Assembly (NCBI RefSeq): GCF_910592395.1
Contig: NC_088314.1
Span: forward strand, 15,289,998 to 15,353,997
Reading direction: 5' to 3'
Length of the DNA stretch: 64,000 bases
Source: Lineus longissimus
Taxonomy: Eukaryota; Nemertea; Pilidiophora; Heteronemertea; Lineidae
Shown: positions 60,143 through 64,000 of the stretch, piece after piece
Layout of the letters: each line of letters opens with the position of its first letter
Numbering within the stretch: the first letter of the stretch is position 1
The notes under the pieces: generated by a model
What the model saw: the letters and a program-made list of their open reading frames with translations, nothing else
The model's database searches: none
What the model was told of the DNA's origin: nothing
Made by a program: the position numbers and the translations under genes

Positions 60143-60530
60143 AAATCTGACTGAATTATTACGCTTTTCCGATGTTGACTCCGATTTGACCCGAGTAAGC
60201 TCTCATTCATCGATCCATTCCATGTGGAACGATGCTCTAGTATGGCGCTAGGAAGCCATGGATCTACCCTGTTACGTCTTGCAGTAAATAAATATTTTTC
60301 CGACGTCAAGCTGATGACGCTTGATTACCCCGCTACTATGGAAATAACGTTGCGTCGCAATAGTGGGGTGACGTGAAGTGAACTCGGATCTTGGCGTCCA
60401 CTCACGTGGCGGGAAAGGCTTTTCGCGCCAGGACTTGTGCGACCTGAAACAAAATTGGAAAAGCATCAAACACGTTCAGAAACATAGTTTACTGATGAAC
60501 CAGAAGAAGAACTAACATAGGCCTAGAGTA
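60143..60530 (-). repeat. Interspersed repeat copy B, part 2
   Basis: It begins with the right target duplication AAATCTGAC (60,143-60,151) and continues as the reverse complement of about 45,330-45,776. Matching words include TGAATTATT.CG, TGTTGACTCCGATTTGACCCG, TTACCCCGCTACTAT, CCCGC and CGCGCCAGGACTTGTG, then AACAAAATTGGAAAAGCAT and ATAGTTTACTGATGAA. The copy diverges in indels from copy A, so the family is older than the transposon inserted in it. Confidence 0.8.
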
Positions 60531-61008
60531 AAAAAGTGTCCACCCCTTTAATGTTTATGGCTTGCGCACACATCAACTTTGATTGACTGGATACAGAGCT
60601 ACATAACTTAATTAATTGAGTTTTTAAACTCAGTGGGATCTCAAATAGTGTGTGACGGTGCTGTGAAACCAAGGCTACCTGAGCATTGCTTGATCTGGAC
60701 AGTGCACAATTTGGCAATCGACACATGAATATTAATTAGTTCCTTCTTTAAAAAACCCAACAGATTCGGACTTGCTCAGTTGGTTGTGTAAGATGAGACG
60801 TAGATGATTACTAATCAACGGGCATGAGCTGTCAATCAATGGATTTGCGATTGACTCACCTTTATTTTGTGACCGCGTCAAATCAATGTTGACCTAGATG
60901 GCAATTCCACAAGACCGTTGATTCACGCATTGTGTAAAATGGACGCGGATAGTAATAAAACGGCCCCGGATGCGTGATCCGGATACTTACACGATGAAAA
61001 AAAAAGTC
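60531..61008. other. Non-coding, nothing seen
   Basis: No frame or repeat is supported beyond short AT palindromes (TTAATTAATTGA near 60,610). Confidence 0.5.
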
Positions 61009-61043
61009 CAACAACAACAGCAACAACAACAACAACAACAAAA
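61009..61043 (+). repeat. (CAA)n microsatellite
   Basis: About eleven CAA units with one CAG interruption. The leucine run in the overlapping minus-strand frame is a by-product. Confidence 0.9.
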
Positions 61044-61769
61044 CCGATTTAACAACAAGAACATAAACCACAGCAACTTGGCATTCAAATCTCAGATCCG
61101 ATTTCCGGCTCTGATCGTCCCACCGTGAAAACAACTCGCCCACCTCGATCAGATGTGACCAAGGTATCAGAGCATGCGCATTGAAACGTCATCTATTACA
61201 GTGCCTCTAAATGGTACAGCCGAGAAGCCGAAAAAAGGTTTGACCAATGGCAACATTGTATACTGAACAGTGGGAAACTATCTGGCGAAACGTTAAGGAA
61301 AAAAGGCCATGTGCGAAATCTATTTTTCATTTGAGGCTATTTGATATTTTTGCACGAGTTGCTCCTTCTTATTGTTGTTCGCCGTGATGTTGCAGGGGGT
61401 ATCCTGTTCAACAGTTTTTTTCTGACTTTTCTGATGTTAGAACCCATTCTGCAATACGCAATATTACTAACTTGTGGATACAAAAAAATTTCCCAACGTG
61501 GCATGCAATTTCTCTTTCAATCGTTTGTTTTTGCAGCTGTATTAGGCCAGCTACCTTTGAACAAGTCAGATATTGTTTAGTATCCCGTTCGTCTCGTGTT
61601 CATACAGACAGGTGCCGCTGTCTTTCGGTCTGCAATTGTTCAAAAAGACAATGGTCTACGGATTGGATAAGCCAGAGAGCTTTTTATTCCGGCCGAAGTC
61701 AAAGTATAGGAATTTAATGTAACTTTCCACGTGCAAACATGATCCACCTTATCCGGTAGCAACTGCGGT
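61044..61769. other. Non-coding, nothing seen
   Basis: Overlapping plus-strand frames at 61,341-61,717 (79 and 81 codons) have no recognisable domain. Confidence 0.5.
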
Positions 61770-61990
61770 ATACAATGTATCTGGCTCTTGGCTTGCGGTC
61801 AATTCGAAGTTCAGGGTTCGAACCCCACAGTCGGCGTGAGACTCACAGGCAGGCAAAGCTCTTTGCTTCACTTGTCCTACTCCGCTCCGCTGGATACCGG
61901 TCAGATGTGGTCCCCTCGGGATGGACATGATTTCGTAATCCGTTCCTCCAAAAATTTGAAAACTAAACTTAAAAATTGGGAAACTTGCAA
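61770..61990 (+). mobile_element. tRNA-derived SINE, second type
   Basis: A perfect B box, GGTTCGAACCC (61,815-61,825), follows a weak A-box-like TGGCTCTTGGC (61,782). The spacing is about 33 nt, shorter than the usual 42-45. The body (TCGGCGTGAGACTC.., CTACTCCGCTCCGCTGGAT, GTGGTCCCCTCGGGATGG) has no frame and passes into an A-rich end (AAAATTTGAAAACTAAACTTAAAAA). It is a different family from the 33.3-kb SINE. A tRNA gene is excluded because no acceptor stem forms. Confidence 0.5.
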
Positions 61991-62719
61991 ATTTAGTGAG
62001 TCAACACGTTCGGAACATAAACTTCCGCAACACTGTTGTGTAAACTGATATACAAATACTCTATATAAGTGCAAAGTCTCATCGAATTTGGGTGCATAAT
62101 ATCTACACTACGACAATGAGTATTAATATCAATCTGAGCCACAAAAAAATGCTATGAAGACGGACGGCATAAAATATGAAGTTGAATAATAATGTCTACA
62201 ACCGTAGTCGATATAAGACTATAAAATAATTCAAAACCATTTATTTCTATTAATCCCAACCACCCGAAATCATTACGCAGAGTAGAATGTAAAAAATACA
62301 ACGCTATAACAAGTTCTCTCGGTAAGGCTGGAGGTTCGTTTGAAACTACGTGTAATGCTGTAATGCTGTAATGTTGTTCCGGTCCATTGATGTACGAGGA
62401 AAACTGCATGTCTTCAACCGTGAAGGCACACGTTTAGCTTGCCATCCTGGGATAATGACATTGGATAGCGCCCTGAAATATGTCTGGTGGTTTCTGATAA
62501 AAAGAACACGATGTACTAAATATGTAATACATGTACATATGTATTATTTATCAATTAAGAACTATATCTAGAAATATTCTTCAGATTTCTTTTGCTTATC
62601 CGTTGCTGATTTAAGCCATTTATATATCTCAAAGTGGTGGGTAGATTGCTCTTACCAAACGAGAAAAGCGCTCCCATCGATATTCCTTTTGTTGTCTAAT
62701 CAATGGGCGCTACTCTTTT
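61991..62719. other. Non-coding, short direct repeat only
   Basis: Three AATGCTGT-type units stand in a row near 62,351-62,375. Nothing else is supported. Confidence 0.5.
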
Positions 62720-63300
62720 GATATCTTCTCTGACTGAGGCCACATCAGGAGATTCCAACGGCTGTCAGACGATTGTGTGTTCTCTCTGTCTCAGGATATA
62801 TCATTCGGCAGGTTTCTGGGGCTGTATTGCACCATAGTGCTTTCTCTTTACCAAGTCCACATATAGTACATCAGCAGAATGAAGGTGGAGTCACATCGTG
62901 GTGCTTTCTCTGACCAAGTCTATATATTGGCCGATTCAAGGACTGTTAGACCATGATGTGACCGACATTTCCTTGAATCTGCAGATTAAAGGAAATGTCG
63001 ATCAGACTATGGTGGCTTTTCCGACTAAGATGCCTGACACTACACGAGTGGATTCAAGGGGCTGTAATACCATGCTGCTTTCTCCGACAGAGTCTATAAT
63101 TTTGCAGATTCAATTGGCAGTAAGACGATGCTGCTTTCTCTGACCGCGGGTTCACATTATTGAGCAGATTCGTGGAACTATGAGACCATGGTGCTATTTC
63201 TGACCCAGTCTACATATCAACATTTCTGACCGAGGCTACATCAGTAGATCAAGACGCTGTAAGATCATGCTGCTGCTGATTTCTTTGACCGAGATGTCTT
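62720..63300 (+). repeat. Degenerate tandem array, ~75-bp unit
   Basis: About seven diverged units follow the pattern GCTTTCTCTGACC-AGTCTACATAT-N-GCAGATTCAAGG-GCTGTNAGACCATG. Clear unit starts lie near 62,840, 62,900, 63,010, 63,080, 63,130 and 63,192, and the spacing varies between about 50 and 110 bp because of indels. No continuous reading frame runs through it, so it is not a protein repeat. It looks like an old minisatellite. Confidence 0.65.
62963..63000. repeat. 38-bp near-perfect palindrome inside the array
   Basis: The arms CGACATTTCCTT and AAGGAAATGTCG pair exactly and surround AATCTGCAGATT, itself a palindrome. It lies in an array unit where CAGATT belongs to the repeat consensus, so the palindrome arose within, or was inserted into, one unit. 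Confidence 0.8.
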
Positions 63301-64000
63301 AACTTAGATGTCAATTTACGGAAGACAAGTTAGAGCAGGAATTCTTTAACGTGGATGACCTACAATTAGTATCAATTGGCGTTGAGTGCATCATTGTTTT
63401 ACCACTGCTACCAAAATATATACAGTAATGGATCAGAAAATCAAGAGTTTCATCTAGAAATCCAGAGGAAATTGGTTTGGCCTATTGAAATGCAAAGATC
63501 AAACTCAACTTGAAATAACGTTGGTCATCTTGATGGAAATGTGAATCATTTGAAAGGAGATAGCAGTATCCAAAGCGATGTCTCGGATTAGCGCGGCCAC
63601 TTGATTAGTCCCACCCGGATGCGGATCGTAGGGAAAAATTCCAACAATAGCCACATAGGAAGAGCTGCTCTCGCGGCGCCCACTCCAGAATGAGGTTGAT
63701 TGCACATGCGCATTGGAGCATAGTAAACAAGTTGAGAACTCCATGGCAAAAAGTGCACTTTTCGTTTCTCATGATGTCTGTGGATGCGGCTTCTTATAAA
63801 TCCTGTCGGCGATAGATCATTGGAATTGTCAAGTCATCAAGCAAGTAGGATTAGAGGTTTGCGTAACAATGCCTCGATGGATTCCGCTTCATTTAGTTCG
63901 CCATGTTTGATAGAGTCATCTAGCGGCAGGCGTTTACGCGCGACTGGCTTCCTCCGACGGCATTTGAACAGAGGAAAATTGGGATCTTGGTATAAGAGAC
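63301..64000. other. Non-coding to window end, nothing identified
   Basis: GC rises toward the end (63,570-63,720 and 63,900-63,970). This could mean a regulatory or promoter region begins here, but there is no TATA box, initiator or frame I can support. A minus frame 63,505-63,744 is unrecognised. Confidence 0.4.

Noticed and set aside
60883-61143. Leucine-run protein on the minus strand
   Set aside because: It is the translation of the (CAA)n microsatellite in reverse.
61770-61850. Functional tRNA gene
   Set aside because: The B box is perfect, but A-box spacing is short and the ends do not pair. A SINE head fits better.

Overview
The window looks like nuclear DNA of an animal, probably a marine invertebrate. 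It is AT-rich (about 60% A+T by eye). No operons or Shine-Dalgarno-spaced genes are visible. It carries tRNA-derived SINEs, TA-flanked MITEs, a Mutator-like element with a 9-bp target duplication, minisatellites, and many poly-C/poly-G runs. Short words such as TACATGTA and TAGGCCTA recur, as in many mollusc, brachiopod, echinoderm, hemichordate and amphioxus genomes. The phylum cannot be fixed from this alone.

Protein coding: I recognise no protein-coding gene. The longest open frame is 129 codons (56,402-56,791, minus strand). At this base composition a stop is expected about every 16 codons, so six random frames of 64 kb should give a longest frame of about that size. I list seven short frames because of their composition, splice signals or a signal-peptide-like start. 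All are low-confidence candidates. The rest is best read as intergenic or long-intron sequence.

Layout: 0-5 kb holds two inverted-repeat (foldback-like) elements at 2.0-2.3 and 4.26-4.84 kb. At 9.58-9.84 kb two 133-bp hairpin MITEs sit head-to-head and form one 267-bp palindrome, followed by a separate 152-bp MITE. The 10-33 kb stretch is mostly featureless, with a MITE at 19.9 kb, a MITE at 30.6 kb and a few candidate frames. A tRNA-derived SINE lies at 33.3-33.6 kb, a degenerate dispersed repeat at 37.3-37.9 kb, and a retroposon tail at 42.7-43.0 kb followed by a perfect 32-bp palindrome. From 49.27 to 51.03 kb five separate inverted-repeat structures are packed into 1.8 kb. A minisatellite lies at 57.8 kb, a SINE at 61.8 kb and a 0.6-kb degenerate tandem array at 62.7-63.3 kb.

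Most informative structure: an interspersed repeat is present twice, at 45.33-45.89 kb and, inverted, at 59.08-60.53 kb. The second copy is interrupted by a 944-bp element with perfect 26-bp terminal inverted repeats and a 9-bp target duplication. The first copy preserves the uninterrupted target with one copy of those 9 bp. The window therefore contains both the filled and the empty site of what looks like a non-autonomous Mutator-like transposon.
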